A DNA stretch of 43,675 bases from Dolichospermum circinale AWQC310F (GCF_000426925.1 NZ_KE384687.1:1-43675); one strand, 5' to 3'. Positions 18,713 to 26,591 are shown, numbered from the stretch's first letter. The notes: generated by a model from the sequence alone, not told the origin. Made by a program: numbers and translations.

Positions 18713-18788
18713 CTCGTTCCTAGAATCTCCTCTAGTCACTAGCCACAGAGTCCGCAATAAGCATTCCCAGTCAGAGAATGGGAACGAG
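18713..18788. repeat. Small inverted-repeat element between menF and proA
   Basis: The ends are CTCGTTCC (18713-18720) and GGAACGAG (18781-18788), with further imperfect pairing inside (ATTCCC / GGGAA). It is of the 'CTCGTTCCC...GGGAATG' type of palindromic repeats common in cyanobacteria. Lying between convergent genes, it could also act as a bidirectional terminator. Confidence 0.5.
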
Positions 18789-18820
18789 ATTTTCACAATA
18801 AGATTTTAACAACAATATGA

Positions 18821-20125
18821 TTATAAATCTCGATGACTAAATGATTTTGCATTTGCACCAGTGTAAGTTTTCACAATATGTCCATTACCAGACATTTGAT
18901 ATTTGTATGTGATCAAACCCTCCAAACCAACAGGTCCACGAGGTGGCATTTGTTGGGTACTAATTCCCACTTCTGCACCGAAACCATAGCGAAAACCATC
19001 AGCAAACCGGGTAGAACAATTATGATAAACTCCCGCTGCATTTACTAACCCTTGGAAAGTTTCTGCTGCTGTGATATCTTCTGTAATAATTGCTTCTGTA
19101 TGCCGAGAACCATAATTATTAATATGGGATATTGCTTCTGTTAAAGAATCCACAATTTTTATGGCTAAAATTAAATCACTGTATTCTGTTCTCCAGTCTT
19201 CTTCTGTCGCGGCGGCAATATTAGGTAAAATTTGTAAACTGCGTTCATCTCCTCTTAATTCTACATTTTGTGCTGCTAAAGCTGCAGCAATTTGAGGGAG
19301 AAATTCCCCCGCAATACTACTATGAATTAGCAATGTTTCAATGGCATTACAAGCAGCAGGATATTGAATTTTAGAATCTACAGTAATACTAATAGCTTTG
19401 TCAATATCCGCTTTTTCATCTACATAAATATGACAAATTCCATCAGCATGACCTAATACTGGAATCCGAGTATTATCCTGCACAAATTTCACAAAAGCAT
19501 TAGAACCCCTGGGAATAATTAAATCTACATATTTATCTAATTGCAACAGTTCTAATATTTCTTCCCTAGTTGTTAACAATTGCACCGCGTCAGCATTAAC
19601 CCCAGTCTGAGATAATCCTTGTTTAATAGCTTTCACTATCGCTTCGCAAGAATTTAACGCTTCCTTACCACCTTTGAGAATTACACCATTACCTGATTTA
19701 ATTGCTAAAGAAACAATTTGAATAGCTGCTTCAGGACGCGCTTCAAAAATAATCCCTAAAACACCCAAGGGACAAGTAATACGTTTAAGAATTAAGCCAC
19801 TGTCAATTTCTCGATTAATTTGTACCTGGCCAATTGGATCATCTAGTTTACCAACATCTCGCACACCCGCGATCGCATCTCTTAATTTATGTTCATCTAA
19901 TTGCAACCTTTTATAAAGAGGTTTAGCGATTCCTGCCGCTGTTGCTGCTTGACAATCAGCCAAATTTGCTTGCAAAATATCATCCTTAGCTGATTCTAAC
20001 CCCTGAGCGATCGCTTCAATCGCTTGATTTTTCTCTTCAGTGGAAAGAATGGCCAGCTTACTTGCAGCTTGACGAGTTTGTTGAGCAATCGCACGTAGAG
20101 GAGAAGCAATGTTAAGACTAGTCAT
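18821..20125 (-). CDS. proA: Glutamate-5-semialdehyde dehydrogenase ProA
   Basis: A 434-residue enzyme of the aldehyde dehydrogenase superfamily that reduces gamma-glutamyl phosphate with NADPH in proline synthesis. The catalytic cysteine lies in [14 protein letters not shown]; other family segments are [54 protein letters not shown] and the C-terminal [20 protein letters not shown]. Length is near the family norm (about 415-435). proB is not adjacent. Two HIP1 octamers (19869, 20007) lie inside and are the last before a 15.7-kb stretch with none. Confidence 0.95.
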   Translation of the reverse strand: MTSLNIASPLRAIAQQTRQAASKLAILSTEEKNQAIEAIAQGLESAKDDILQANLADCQAATAAGIAKPLYKRLQLDEHKLRDAIAGVRDVGKLDDPIGQVQINREIDSGLILKRITCPLGVLGIIFEARPEAAIQIVSLAIKSGNGVILKGGKEALNSCEAIVKAIKQGLSQTGVNADAVQLLTTREEILELLQLDKYVDLIIPRGSNAFVKFVQDNTRIPVLGHADGICHIYVDEKADIDKAISITVDSKIQYPAACNAIETLLIHSSIAGEFLPQIAAALAAQNVELRGDERSLQILPNIAAATEEDWRTEYSDLILAIKIVDSLTEAISHINNYGSRHTEAIITEDITAAETFQGLVNAAGVYHNCSTRFADGFRYGFGAEVGISTQQMPPRGPVGLEGLITYKYQMSGNGHIVKTYTGANAKSFSHRDL

Positions 20126-20307
20126 AGCACCTAATATCTTTCAAATGTAGCCACAAGTTGTTTATTCCCATCCTATCAATTTTCCCGTTGTGCATTTACT
20201 AGGTTAATGAGCGATCTGATCTTGTCAGCTAGATTTTGAGCAAAAATTAGCTATTTCAGCTAATTTTTACCCAATTTTCAGAAATTCACCAAATCAAGTT
20301 TAGAGAC

Positions 20308-20574
20308 TTAACCTTGTCGAACCCGACGCTCAAATTCTGCGGAAGTTTTTCCAACCACATCCAATGCTAAGGGATATATATCATTGTGATCCTGCTTTAA
20401 CCAGCCTAAGAGATTCGCAATCTGAGCATTTCGTAAATCTAAATCAGTCTGAAAAATGATTGAAGTGGCCATCGCTTCAGCATATTGACGTGGATGACCT
20501 TTCTGTACAAAAGTGTTCACTAAAGCAGTTAAAGCTTCCTGTGGCACATTAGCAGGATTTCCTTCTGTGGACAT
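20308..20574 (-). CDS. Small conserved-looking protein of unknown function
   Basis: An 88-residue soluble, mainly helical protein (MSTEGNPANVPQEALTALV onward) with Gln/Ala-rich helices and a basic C-terminus (FERRVRQG). I do not recognise the family. Coding appearance is good: normal amino-acid composition, a clear ATG and no overlap with neighbours. It is the last gene before the gas vesicle locus, on the opposite strand. Confidence 0.65.
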   Translation of the reverse strand: MSTEGNPANVPQEALTALVNTFVQKGHPRQYAEAMATSIIFQTDLDLRNAQIANLLGWLKQDHNDIYPLALDVVGKTSAEFERRVRQG

Positions 20575-20702
20575 AATTTTTGAAAAAAATAAACTTAATA
20601 AATTAGAGTAATTTATCTAAACAAGTAGATGCCATTAGTAACATTACTTAATTTCCTCCATGTCAGCCTAAGGACACTTACGTAAGCTTACTGAAAATAA
20701 GC

Positions 20703-20875
20703 TCAACCTATTGACAAAATACATAAAATATGAATTATGCTCTCGCGGTATTTAAAGGTGATTTTTCGATGATTTATTAGGGAAGCCTTTGTTGCTTTAC
20801 CCATAAGCTGTTCATCCCAACCTAATTTACAAAAGCCTTGTAAAACCCAGAATAATTCATCATTACTAACCTTTA
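20703..20875 (-). pseudogene. Possible gene relic upstream of gvpA
   Basis: On the minus strand this stretch reads without a stop as a protein-like segment beginning KVSNDELFWVLQGFCKLGWD, then becoming low in coding quality and ending at a stop at 20703. There is no start codon and an in-frame stop lies just before it. The first 30 codons look like true protein; I do not recognise the family. It may be the remains of an inactivated gene. Confidence 0.25.
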
Positions 20876-21046
20876 TTTATACAAATAAAACATGATCATA
20901 CTTGATTTTTTGGACAGGAATCAATAATTTAATCCAAATAAAATCAGAAATATTATCTAGATTTTTTCAGTAGTACGGATGCGGTACTCATGTCCTTTTA
21001 ATGGCTTTTTGGCTCATAAACTTTACATTTATTTACAGAAAAGTTC

Positions 21047-21075
21047 TTTACATCTTCAGAAATCAGTGATATTCA
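21047..21075 (+). promoter_or_regulatory. Candidate gvpA promoter
   Basis: TTTACA (21047-21052), a 17-base spacer, then TATTCA (21070-21075) gives an acceptable sigma-70-type promoter with a leader of about 55 bases before gvpA. The -35 lies in the second of two CTTTACAT repeats (21031, 21046). An alternative promoter is TTGACA at 20711. Prediction by eye only. Confidence 0.35.
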
Positions 21076-21138
21076 TATAAATGTGGGTCGAGCGAAATGC
21101 TCAACCGAAAATCAAAACAACAACAAGGACTTAAAACA

Positions 21139-21354
21139 ATGGCAGTTGAAAAAACCAATTCTTCCTCCAGCTTGGCAGAAGTTATTGACAGAATCTTAGA
21201 CAAAGGTATCGTAATTGATGCTTGGGTTCGTGTTTCCTTAGTTGGTATCGAATTACTAGCAATTGAAGCTCGGATCGTTATCGCTTCCGTTGAAACCTAC
21301 TTGAAATATGCTGAAGCAGTTGGTTTAACCCAATCCGCAGCAGTACCTGCTTAA
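21139..21354 (+). CDS. gvpA: Gas vesicle structural protein GvpA
   Basis: A 71-residue protein nearly identical in pattern to cyanobacterial GvpA, the small amphipathic protein that polymerises as ribs to build the gas-permeable, water-excluding vesicle wall. Key segments: [20 protein letters not shown] (10-29), [19 protein letters not shown] (31-49) with alternating hydrophobic residues, and [10 protein letters not shown]. The ATG at 21139 was chosen over an upstream in-frame start at 21097 because it yields the canonical MAVEK start and follows an AAGGA ribosome site. Only one gvpA copy is present here, while several tandem copies occur in some relatives. Hairpins follow before gvpC. Confidence 0.97.
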   Translation: MAVEKTNSSSSLAEVIDRILDKGIVIDAWVRVSLVGIELLAIEARIVIASVETYLKYAEAVGLTQSAAVPA

Positions 21355-21365
21355 TTTTAATAGCG

Positions 21366-21402
21366 AATATTCAGAATTAAATTGATGTTTGATTCTGATA
21401 TT
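21366..21402 (+). terminator. Stem-loop after gvpA (possible partial terminator)
   Basis: AATATTCAGAATTAAA (21366-21381) pairs with TTTGATTCTGATATT (21388-21402), 15 pairs with one bulged T and one G-U, loop TTGATG. A T-tract follows nine bases later (21411-21417). Its place 12 bases after the gvpA stop suggests a role in making more gvpA than gvpA-gvpC mRNA, or in protecting the gvpA 3' end. Confidence 0.5.
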
Positions 21403-21481
21403 GATTCTGCTTTTTTTAATTATCTATAGATTTGGAAATCAAGATTTCTCAAAGGATATTACAAAGAAGTATGAATCCTTA

Positions 21482-21519
21482 AAATACATTCACTGAAAAA
21501 ATTGCCAGTGAATGTATTT
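21482..21519 (+). promoter_or_regulatory. Long perfect hairpin upstream of gvpC
   Basis: AAATACATTCACTG (21482-21495) and CAGTGAATGTATTT (21506-21519) form a perfect 14-bp stem with loop AAAAAATTGC, 36 bases before the gvpC ATG. It lacks a run of T long enough for a standard terminator (TTT, then TTTACTATTTTATTTT further on). It may attenuate read-through or stabilise the gvpC mRNA 5' end. Confidence 0.6.
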
Positions 21520-21555
21520 GATGCCAGTTTACTATTTTATTTTCTGGAGAATTTC

Positions 21556-22236
21556 ATGATTTCTTTAATGGCAAGAATCCGACAAGAGCATCAGTCAATA
21601 GCTGAGAAGGTTGCTCAACTGGCTCTAGAGACTAATGAGTTCTTGTCCGCTACCGCAGATCAAAGACAAGCTCAAGCTCAAAAACAAGCTCAAGAATTGC
21701 TAGACTTCCACAAAGAACTTCAAGCAACAACTGAGCAGTTCTTATCAGAAACAACCCAAGCAAGACAAGCTCAAGCTCAAAAACAAGCTCAAGAATTGCT
21801 AGACTTCCACAAAGAACTTCAAGCAACAACTGAGCAGTTCTTATCAGAAACAACCCAAGCAAGACAAGCTCAAGCTCAAAAACAAGCTCAAGAATTGCTA
21901 GACTTCCACAAAGAACTTCAAGCAACAACTGAGCAGTTCTTGTCAGAAACAGCTAAAGCCAGATTTGCTCAAGCTCAAAAACAAGCTCAAGAATTGTTAG
22001 CATTCTATCAAGAACTTCGAGCGACAACCGAGCAATTCTTATCAGAAACAGCTAAAGCCAGATTTGCTCAAGCTCAAAAACAAGCTCAAGAATTGCTAGA
22101 CTTCCACAAAGAACTTCAAGCAACAACTGAGCAGTTCTTATCAGAAACAGCTAAAGCTAGATTTGCTCAAGCTAAACAACAGAAGGAATCTCTCGTTAAG
22201 TTCCGTCAAGATTTGTTTGTAAGTATCTTTGGTTAA
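21556..22236 (+). CDS. gvpC: Gas vesicle outer-surface protein GvpC
   Basis: A 226-residue protein that binds the outside of the GvpA shell and strengthens it against pressure. It reads as an 18-residue N-terminus ([18 protein letters not shown]), six 33-residue repeats and a 10-residue C-terminus ([10 protein letters not shown]): 18 + 198 + 10. The well-known Anabaena flos-aquae GvpC has five repeats and 193 residues, so this one is exactly one repeat longer. Repeats 2 and 3 are identical in DNA. The ATG at 21556 has GGAG eight bases upstream. It is rich in Gln, Ala and Glu and highly helical. Confidence 0.97.
   Translation: MISLMARIRQEHQSIAEKVAQLALETNEFLSATADQRQAQAQKQAQELLDFHKELQATTEQFLSETTQARQAQAQKQAQELLDFHKELQATTEQFLSETTQARQAQAQKQAQELLDFHKELQATTEQFLSETAKARFAQAQKQAQELLAFYQELRATTEQFLSETAKARFAQAQKQAQELLDFHKELQATTEQFLSETAKARFAQAKQQKESLVKFRQDLFVSIFG
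21610..22203 (+). repeat. Six 99-bp tandem repeats in gvpC
   Basis: Units: 21610-21708, 21709-21807, 21808-21906, 21907-22005, 22006-22104, 22105-22203. Units 2 and 3 are identical base for base, and the second half of unit 1 is nearly so. Unit 4 to 5 differ mainly at the AFYQEL/DFHKEL position. Unit 6 diverges at its end ([11 protein letters not shown]). Confidence 0.92.
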
Positions 22237-22286
22237 TCTATACTCTGAATAATTCAGTTTATTGGAGAATAGGGTTACATAATAAA

Positions 22287-22328
22287 ACCCCCAATCTTAC
22301 AGTTAAAAGACTGGCAAGATGAGGGGGT
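22287..22328 (+). terminator. Stem-loop after gvpC
   Basis: ACCCCC-ATCTT-CAG pairs with CTG-AAGAT-GGGGGT (22311-22328), with small internal loops. No T-tract follows on the plus strand, so it may be a processing or stabilising structure rather than a terminator. Confidence 0.4.
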
Positions 22329-22469
22329 AATTAATAAAATTCAACAACAACAAGTTTTGGTGTGAGAGTTAGGAAGTCTATATTTATACTATGTTTTTGT
22401 TAGAGTAAACAATTAGTTAGAATTAATGCCTCTAACCTGATAAAAATAGGCATCCTACCGCATCAAACC

Positions 22470-22524
22470 AATGATATGATATTAGCGCATAAATTTTAAA
22501 AAAGCATTATATCATTCTTTTTTT
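22470..22524 (+). terminator. AT-rich terminator-like structure before gvpN
   Basis: AATGATAT (22470-22477) pairs with ATATCATT (22509-22516) and is followed by C and seven T residues (22518-22524). The stem is AT-rich and the loop long (31 bases), so efficiency is uncertain. It lies 44 bases before the gvpN start. Confidence 0.4.
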
Positions 22525-22568
22525 CTACCCATCTTAATTTTCTCTTAACTGTTTACCATATTCAACTT

Positions 22569-23627
22569 ATGAGCATCACCAAGGTTAATCATAAAAGAGC
22601 GGTTCTTCGGCTTCGTCCAGGTCAGTTTGTAGTCACACCTGCCATTGAGCGAGTAGTAATTCGGGCCCTGCGCTATCTCAGATCAGGGTTTCCTATTCAC
22701 CTCCGCGGACCTGCAGGGACAGGAAAAACAACTTTGGGTATGCACTTGGCTAACTGTCTTGACAGACCAGTGATGTTACTGTTTGGAGATGACCAATTTA
22801 AAAGTTCGGATTTAATTGGTAGTGAATCCGGTTATACCCACAAAAAATTACTCGATAACTATATACACAGCGTTGTTAAAGTCGAAGATGAATTTAAGCA
22901 AAATTGGGTTGATTCCCGATTAACTTTAGCTTGTCGTGAAGGCTTTACTTTAGTATATGACGAATTTAACCGTTCACGTCCTGAAGTTAATAACGTCCTA
23001 CTGTCAGCATTAGAAGAAAAAATTCTCAGTCTTCCTCCCAGCAGTAATCAGCCAGAATACCTGAGTGTTAATCCCCAGTTTCGGGTGATTTTTACATCAA
23101 ATCCAGAAGAATATTGCGGGGTTCACTCGACGCAAGATGCTCTAATGGATAGATTGGTTACCATTAATATGCCTGAGCCAGATGAGATCACTCAAACAGA
23201 AATATTAATTCAGAAAACAAACATAGGCCGAGAATCTGCTAACCTAATAGTTAGATTAGTCAAATCATTTCGTCTGGCTACAGGGGCAGAAAAAACTTCC
23301 GGTTTACGGTCTTGTTTAATGATTGCTAAAGTCTGTGCGGATCATGATATTCCGGCTTCAATAGAAGATTTAGATTTTCGAGAAATTGCTATGGACATTC
23401 TGTTTAACCGCGCTCAGTTGTCTATCAGCGAATCCACTGATATTTTTATGGGATTACTTGATCAATTCTCAGCCGAAGAAATCAAGGTACTAAATGACAC
23501 CCAGTTCTCTGCCGATGAACTTTTGATTAACAGTTCCCAGTTTACAACCCAAGAATTAGTTACTCAGCCAAATACAGAACTGGCCAGTGATATTGCCCAG
23601 GAGCTACGCAAAACAGAACAAAATTAG
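22569..23627 (+). CDS. gvpN: Gas vesicle AAA+ ATPase GvpN
   Basis: A 352-residue MoxR-related AAA+ ATPase, needed for growth of gas vesicles from small bicones to full cylinders. Walker A is GPAGTGKTT (47-55), Walker B is in [10 protein letters not shown] (about 127-136), and [14 protein letters not shown] is the sensor-1 region, followed by the GvpN-typical [17 protein letters not shown]. The last 60 residues (from about 290: [20 protein letters not shown]) are an acidic, low-complexity tail with imperfect repeats of an F(S/T)A(E/D)E-type unit. It is the fourth ATPase domain type of the locus, along with the ArsA and CDC48-like proteins. Confidence 0.96.
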   Translation: MSITKVNHKRAVLRLRPGQFVVTPAIERVVIRALRYLRSGFPIHLRGPAGTGKTTLGMHLANCLDRPVMLLFGDDQFKSSDLIGSESGYTHKKLLDNYIHSVVKVEDEFKQNWVDSRLTLACREGFTLVYDEFNRSRPEVNNVLLSALEEKILSLPPSSNQPEYLSVNPQFRVIFTSNPEEYCGVHSTQDALMDRLVTINMPEPDEITQTEILIQKTNIGRESANLIVRLVKSFRLATGAEKTSGLRSCLMIAKVCADHDIPASIEDLDFREIAMDILFNRAQLSISESTDIFMGLLDQFSAEEIKVLNDTQFSADELLINSSQFTTQELVTQPNTELASDIAQELRKTEQN

Positions 23628-23636
23628 GGTATTAAC

Positions 23637-23676
23637 CTTACGCAATAATAGGGTTTTCACTCATATCTTGTGTAAG
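23637..23676. repeat. Inverted repeat of the CTTACGCAA type
   Basis: CTTACGCAA (23637-23645) and TTGTGTAAG (23668-23676) pair with one G-U across a 22-base loop, 10 bases past the gvpN stop. It resembles the small dispersed repeats with ACTTACGCAA ends and may serve as a transcript end or processing signal. Confidence 0.45.
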
Positions 23677-23758
23677 TCCTGTTCCTTGTAAAAATTAAGT
23701 TTGCAACTACCTGGTTAAGCAAAAAAGTGAAGGATGAACGGGAATTCAAAAAGCCTTA

Positions 23759-23824
23759 AACATAGAGCGCGACATGAGCGTAAAAGCTCTATGTTCTTTG
23801 CATAAAAATTTTTAGCTTGCAAAG
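23759..23824 (+). promoter_or_regulatory. Double hairpin between gvpN and gvpJ
   Basis: AACATAGAGC (23759-23768) pairs perfectly with GCTCTATGTT (23786-23795). It is followed directly by CTTTGC (23796-23801) paired with GCAAAG (23819-23824) enclosing an AAAAATTTTT core. The second ends 37 bases before the gvpJ start. Function is inferred as attenuation or mRNA stability. Confidence 0.5.
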
Positions 23825-23861
23825 TCAATCGTGTTTATACCATTCAAGAGTTTAATCATTT

Positions 23862-24599
23862 GTGAATTCTAATCCAACACTGCCTACACGTCATCAAACA
23901 AACTCAAGTCGAACTATTAATACATCTACCCAAGGTTCGACTTTAGCGGACATTCTCGAAAGGGTTTTAGATAAAGGGATTGTGATTGCTGGAGATATTT
24001 CTATATCTATCGCGTCCACCGAACTGATAAATATTCGGATTCGCCTGTTGATTTCCTCCGTGGATAAAGCCAAGGAAATGGGCATCAATTGGTGGGAAAA
24101 CGATCCTTACCTCAGCGCTAAGGCTCAAGGTTTGGTTGCAGAAAATGAACAACTTCGGCATCGTTTAGAAACTCTAGAATCCAAACTAAATTTGCTAACA
24201 TCTTCTAGTAGTCTCAAAGAGGAAATTCCTTTACCAACAGATACTAAAGATGATTTTTTTCAAGAGAAGGAGGATAATCTATCACCTTTACATGCACCGA
24301 TTGAAGTTCTAGATTTTCAAGCTCAAACCAGTCAAGAAGATTCATCACCTGTAGATACACAAGTGGAAATTATAGATCTCCAAGTTGAAGAGAATCAAGA
24401 AACTCCATTATCTTTAAACCCAACCATAGAAATTACAGATTTCCAATCAGAAACTAGTGAAGAAACTTCAACGATAGATCTCCAAGTTGAAAGTAATCAA
24501 GAAACTCCATTATCTTTAAACCCAACCATAGAAATTACGTATTTTCAACCGGAAACTAGTGAAGAAACTTCAACGATAGAACCAACGATTGACCTTTAA
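23862..24599 (+). CDS. gvpJ: Gas vesicle protein GvpJ with long repeat tail
   Basis: A 245-residue protein whose residues about 26-95 are GvpA-like (STLADILERVLDKGIVIAGD and the second helix STELINIRIRLLISSVDKA), as in GvpJ, a minor wall or tip protein needed to start assembly. Residues 88-115 form a coiled coil (LVAENEQLRHRLETLESKL). The rest, from about 120, is acidic and low-complexity (Glu/Ser/Thr/Gln), with two tandem 34-residue repeats (DLQVExNQETPLSLNPTIEI...). The start is a GTG at 23862. GvpJ is normally much shorter (about 100-150 residues), so the tail is an unusual extension. Confidence 0.9.
   Translation: MNSNPTLPTRHQTNSSRTINTSTQGSTLADILERVLDKGIVIAGDISISIASTELINIRIRLLISSVDKAKEMGINWWENDPYLSAKAQGLVAENEQLRHRLETLESKLNLLTSSSSLKEEIPLPTDTKDDFFQEKEDNLSPLHAPIEVLDFQAQTSQEDSSPVDTQVEIIDLQVEENQETPLSLNPTIEITDFQSETSEETSTIDLQVESNQETPLSLNPTIEITYFQPETSEETSTIEPTIDL
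24375..24578 (+). repeat. Two 102-bp tandem repeats in gvpJ tail
   Basis: Units 24375-24476 and 24477-24578, in frame (34 codons each), differ at only a handful of bases. They encode the acidic tail of GvpJ. A less similar third unit (QVEIIDLQVE) may precede them. Confidence 0.85.
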
Positions 24600-24721
24600 C
24601 CTCAACTGAAAATGTAGAAGTTATGAGTTATCCACATCTAATTAATCAAAGCTGAGACTTTTAAAACTTTAATAGTCAACTTGTATCAAAGACATTTAAA
24701 ACTTTAGGTTGCATCATCAAA

Positions 24722-25189
24722 ATGCTTTGCACTCCAGCTGATAACTTCGACGAGTCACTGACTACCGTTTCTAAATCTAAGAATGAAGCCGGTTTAGCCC
24801 CTTTGCTTTTGACTGTATTAGAATTGCTGCGTCAGTTGATGGAAGCTCAAGTAATTCGGCGTATGGAAGAGAATTTACTCAGTGAATCTGAATTAGAACG
24901 GGCAGCAGACAGTATTCAAAAGTTAGAAGAACAAATATTACATTTGTGTGAGACTTTTGAAGTTGACCCAGCAGAGTTGAATGTAAATTTGGGAGATTTT
25001 GGTACTCTTTTACCACAATCTGGCTCTTATTATCCAGGAGAAACTGGTAGTCGCCCTTCCGTACTGGAATTACTAGATCGGCTTTTAAATACCGGAGTTG
25101 TTCTAGACGGTGAAATAGATCTAGGTCTAGCTCAACTTGATCTTATTCACGCTAAATTACGATTAGTTCTGACATCAAAACCAATTTAA
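24722..25189 (+). CDS. gvpK: Gas vesicle protein GvpK
   Basis: A 155-residue protein of the GvpK family, essential for assembly in several systems though its mechanism is unknown. Typical segments are LLLTVLELLRQLMEAQVIRR (28-47), LSESELERAADSIQKLEEQI and the C-terminal PSVLELLDRLLNTGVVLDGE that resembles the GvpA helix 1 region, followed by LGLAQLDLIHAKLRLVL. It follows gvpJ by 122 bp in a gap with a TTTAAAACTTTA direct repeat (24660, 24697) but no hairpin. Confidence 0.95.
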   Translation: MLCTPADNFDESLTTVSKSKNEAGLAPLLLTVLELLRQLMEAQVIRRMEENLLSESELERAADSIQKLEEQILHLCETFEVDPAELNVNLGDFGTLLPQSGSYYPGETGSRPSVLELLDRLLNTGVVLDGEIDLGLAQLDLIHAKLRLVLTSKPI

Positions 25190-25235
25190 TACTAGTTTAT
25201 CAGTCCTAATTTTAGGTTTAATTTATTTAAAACTT

Positions 25236-25994
25236 ATGAACACAGATTTGGCGCATAAAAATTTTGGTCTTTATTTGTATGGCATTTTCCCAGACACAAT
25301 TCCTGAAACTCTTGAGATTAAAGGATTGGATGGAAAATCTGTTCATAGCCAAGTAGTTGATGGGTTTACTTTTTTATATTCACAGGCCTGTCAAGAAAAA
25401 TATTTGGCTTCTCGCCGTAATTTGTTAGCTCATGAAAGAGTTTTAGAGCAAACAATGCATGAAGGTTTTCATGTTCTTTTACCTTTGCGGTTTGGATTAG
25501 TTGTTAAAGATTGGGAAACAATCATGAACCAACTAATTAATCCTCACAAAGAACAATTACATAAATTGTTTGAAAAATTGGCAGGACAAAGAGAGGTAAG
25601 CATTAAAATTCTGTGGGATGCTAAGGCTGAATTGCAAGCCATGATGGAGTCTAATCATGAGTTGAGGCAGCAGCGCGACAACATGGAAGGTAAAAAGCTA
25701 ACTATGGAGGAAGTGATTCAAATAGGACAATCAATTGAAAGTAATTTGCAAGCCCGCAAACAAGCTGTAATTGAAGTCTTCACCAGAGAGCTAAATCCTT
25801 TAGCTCAAGAAATTGTAGTCAGTGACCCCATGACGGAAGAAATGATTTACAATGCAGCCTTTTTGATTCCCTGGGATAGCGAACCTCTCTTTAGCGAACG
25901 CGTCGAAGCGATTGACAAAAAGTTTGGTACGCGCCTACGTATTCGCTACAACAATTTTACTGCCCCTTATACATTTGCCCTGCTTGATTCATAG
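25236..25994 (+). CDS. gvpF: Gas vesicle protein GvpF
   Basis: A 252-residue GvpF/GvpL-family protein. GvpF is known to bind GvpA and is thought to chaperone it to the growing vesicle. Family segments: YLYGIF near the N-terminus, HERVLEQTMHEGFHVLLPLRFG (about 67-88), and the C-terminal NAAFLIPWDSEPLFSERVEA with RIRYNNFTAPYTFA. The central part (about 110-190) is a helical coiled-coil-like insertion typical of the two-domain GvpF. gvpG follows 11 bp later. Confidence 0.95.
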   Translation: MNTDLAHKNFGLYLYGIFPDTIPETLEIKGLDGKSVHSQVVDGFTFLYSQACQEKYLASRRNLLAHERVLEQTMHEGFHVLLPLRFGLVVKDWETIMNQLINPHKEQLHKLFEKLAGQREVSIKILWDAKAELQAMMESNHELRQQRDNMEGKKLTMEEVIQIGQSIESNLQARKQAVIEVFTRELNPLAQEIVVSDPMTEEMIYNAAFLIPWDSEPLFSERVEAIDKKFGTRLRIRYNNFTAPYTFALLDS

Positions 25995-26005
25995 GAGTTA
26001 TTACG

Positions 26006-26395
26006 ATGTTGACTCAACTTTTACTATTGCCAATCATGGGTCCACTTAATGGAGTTGTCTGGATTGCAGAGCAAATCCAAGAACGGACTAATACTGAATT
26101 TGATGCTCAAGAAAATTTGCATAAACAATTATTAAGCTTACAACTTTCTTTCGACATTGGCGAAATTTCTGAAGAGGAATTTGAGATTCAAGAAGAAGAG
26201 ATTCTTTTAAAAATTCAAGCTTTGGAAGAGGAGGCACGCTTGGAACTAGAAGCTGAACAAGAGCAAGCACGTTTGGAACTAGAAACTGAACAAGAGCAAG
26301 CACCCTTGACACTAGAAGTTGAACAAGACGAATTTGAAAATCCACCTCTGTTTACACGGAACATTGATACATATAGGCATCTTGTGACACTATAG
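26006..26395 (+). CDS. gvpG: Gas vesicle protein GvpG
   Basis: A 129-residue protein. Residues 1-70 match GvpG (MLTQLLLLPIMGPLNGVVWI at the start and IGEISEEEFEIQEEEILLKI). From about residue 77 there is an extension of three 11-residue units (ARLELEAEQEQ, ARLELETEQEQ, APLTLEVEQDE), strongly acidic, then a short C-terminus. GvpG is usually about 80-100 residues, so the repeat tail is extra. An AGGAG ribosome site precedes the ATG. Function unknown; GvpG interacts with GvpF/L in several systems. Confidence 0.92.
   Translation: MLTQLLLLPIMGPLNGVVWIAEQIQERTNTEFDAQENLHKQLLSLQLSFDIGEISEEEFEIQEEEILLKIQALEEEARLELEAEQEQARLELETEQEQAPLTLEVEQDEFENPPLFTRNIDTYRHLVTL
26234..26332 (+). repeat. Three 33-bp tandem repeats in gvpG
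   Basis: Units 26234-26266, 26267-26299 and 26300-26332, each encoding 11 residues (A-R-L-E-L-E-x-E-Q-E-Q). The first two are nearly identical; the third has drifted. Confidence 0.8.
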
Positions 26396-26516
26396 GTGAC
26401 GGGACGGGAAATATATCTCCCCCTCTGCCGGATTTAACCCTTTGAAGATACGGTAATTACGAATTGCGAATTATACTATAACTAGTACAATATCCAAATA
26501 ACGTTTAAGATGATCA

Positions 26517-26539
26517 TAAAAAAACCCGCATTGGCGGGT
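26517..26539 (-). terminator. Terminator of gvpV
   Basis: On the minus strand ACCCGC (26539-26534) pairs with GCGGGT (26529-26524) around CAAT, followed by seven T residues. It lies 53 bp past the gvpV stop. The absence of a T-run on the plus strand suggests it does not efficiently end transcription from gvpG. Confidence 0.75.
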
Positions 26540-26591
26540 GAATTATGGAATATCTGTTCATATTTTGCCAAATTGATCAAGATTTCGGATA

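Larger units (their letters stand above)
20575..21138. promoter_or_regulatory. gvpA upstream regulatory region
   Basis: A 564-bp gap upstream of gvpA. It contains the perfect palindrome CTTACGTAAG (20677-20686), a stem AGCTTA/TAAGCT (about 20685-20704), a near-consensus TTGACA (20711) with TATGCT 19 bases on, a possible broken minus-strand gene (20703-20875), and just before gvpA two similar CTTTACAT blocks (21031 and 21046) belonging to the promoter candidate listed separately. Confidence 0.45.
22237..22568. other. gvpC-gvpN intergenic region
   Basis: 332 bp without a gene. It contains a stem-loop at 22287-22328 (ACCCCC / GGGGGT with inner ATCTT/AAGAT and CAG/CTG pairing) and an AT-rich terminator-like structure at 22470-22524. 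Both suggest that the abundant gvpA-gvpC transcript ends here and that gvpN onward is made by read-through or from its own promoter. Confidence 0.5.

Noticed and set aside
21650-21928. 92-codon open frame antisense to gvpC with [16 protein letters not shown] repeats
   Set aside because: It is the reverse-complement shadow of the repetitive GvpC coding sequence.
21610-22203. CRISPR-like array of regular repeats
   Set aside because: The units are contiguous, in frame and coding, with no unique spacers; they are the GvpC repeats.
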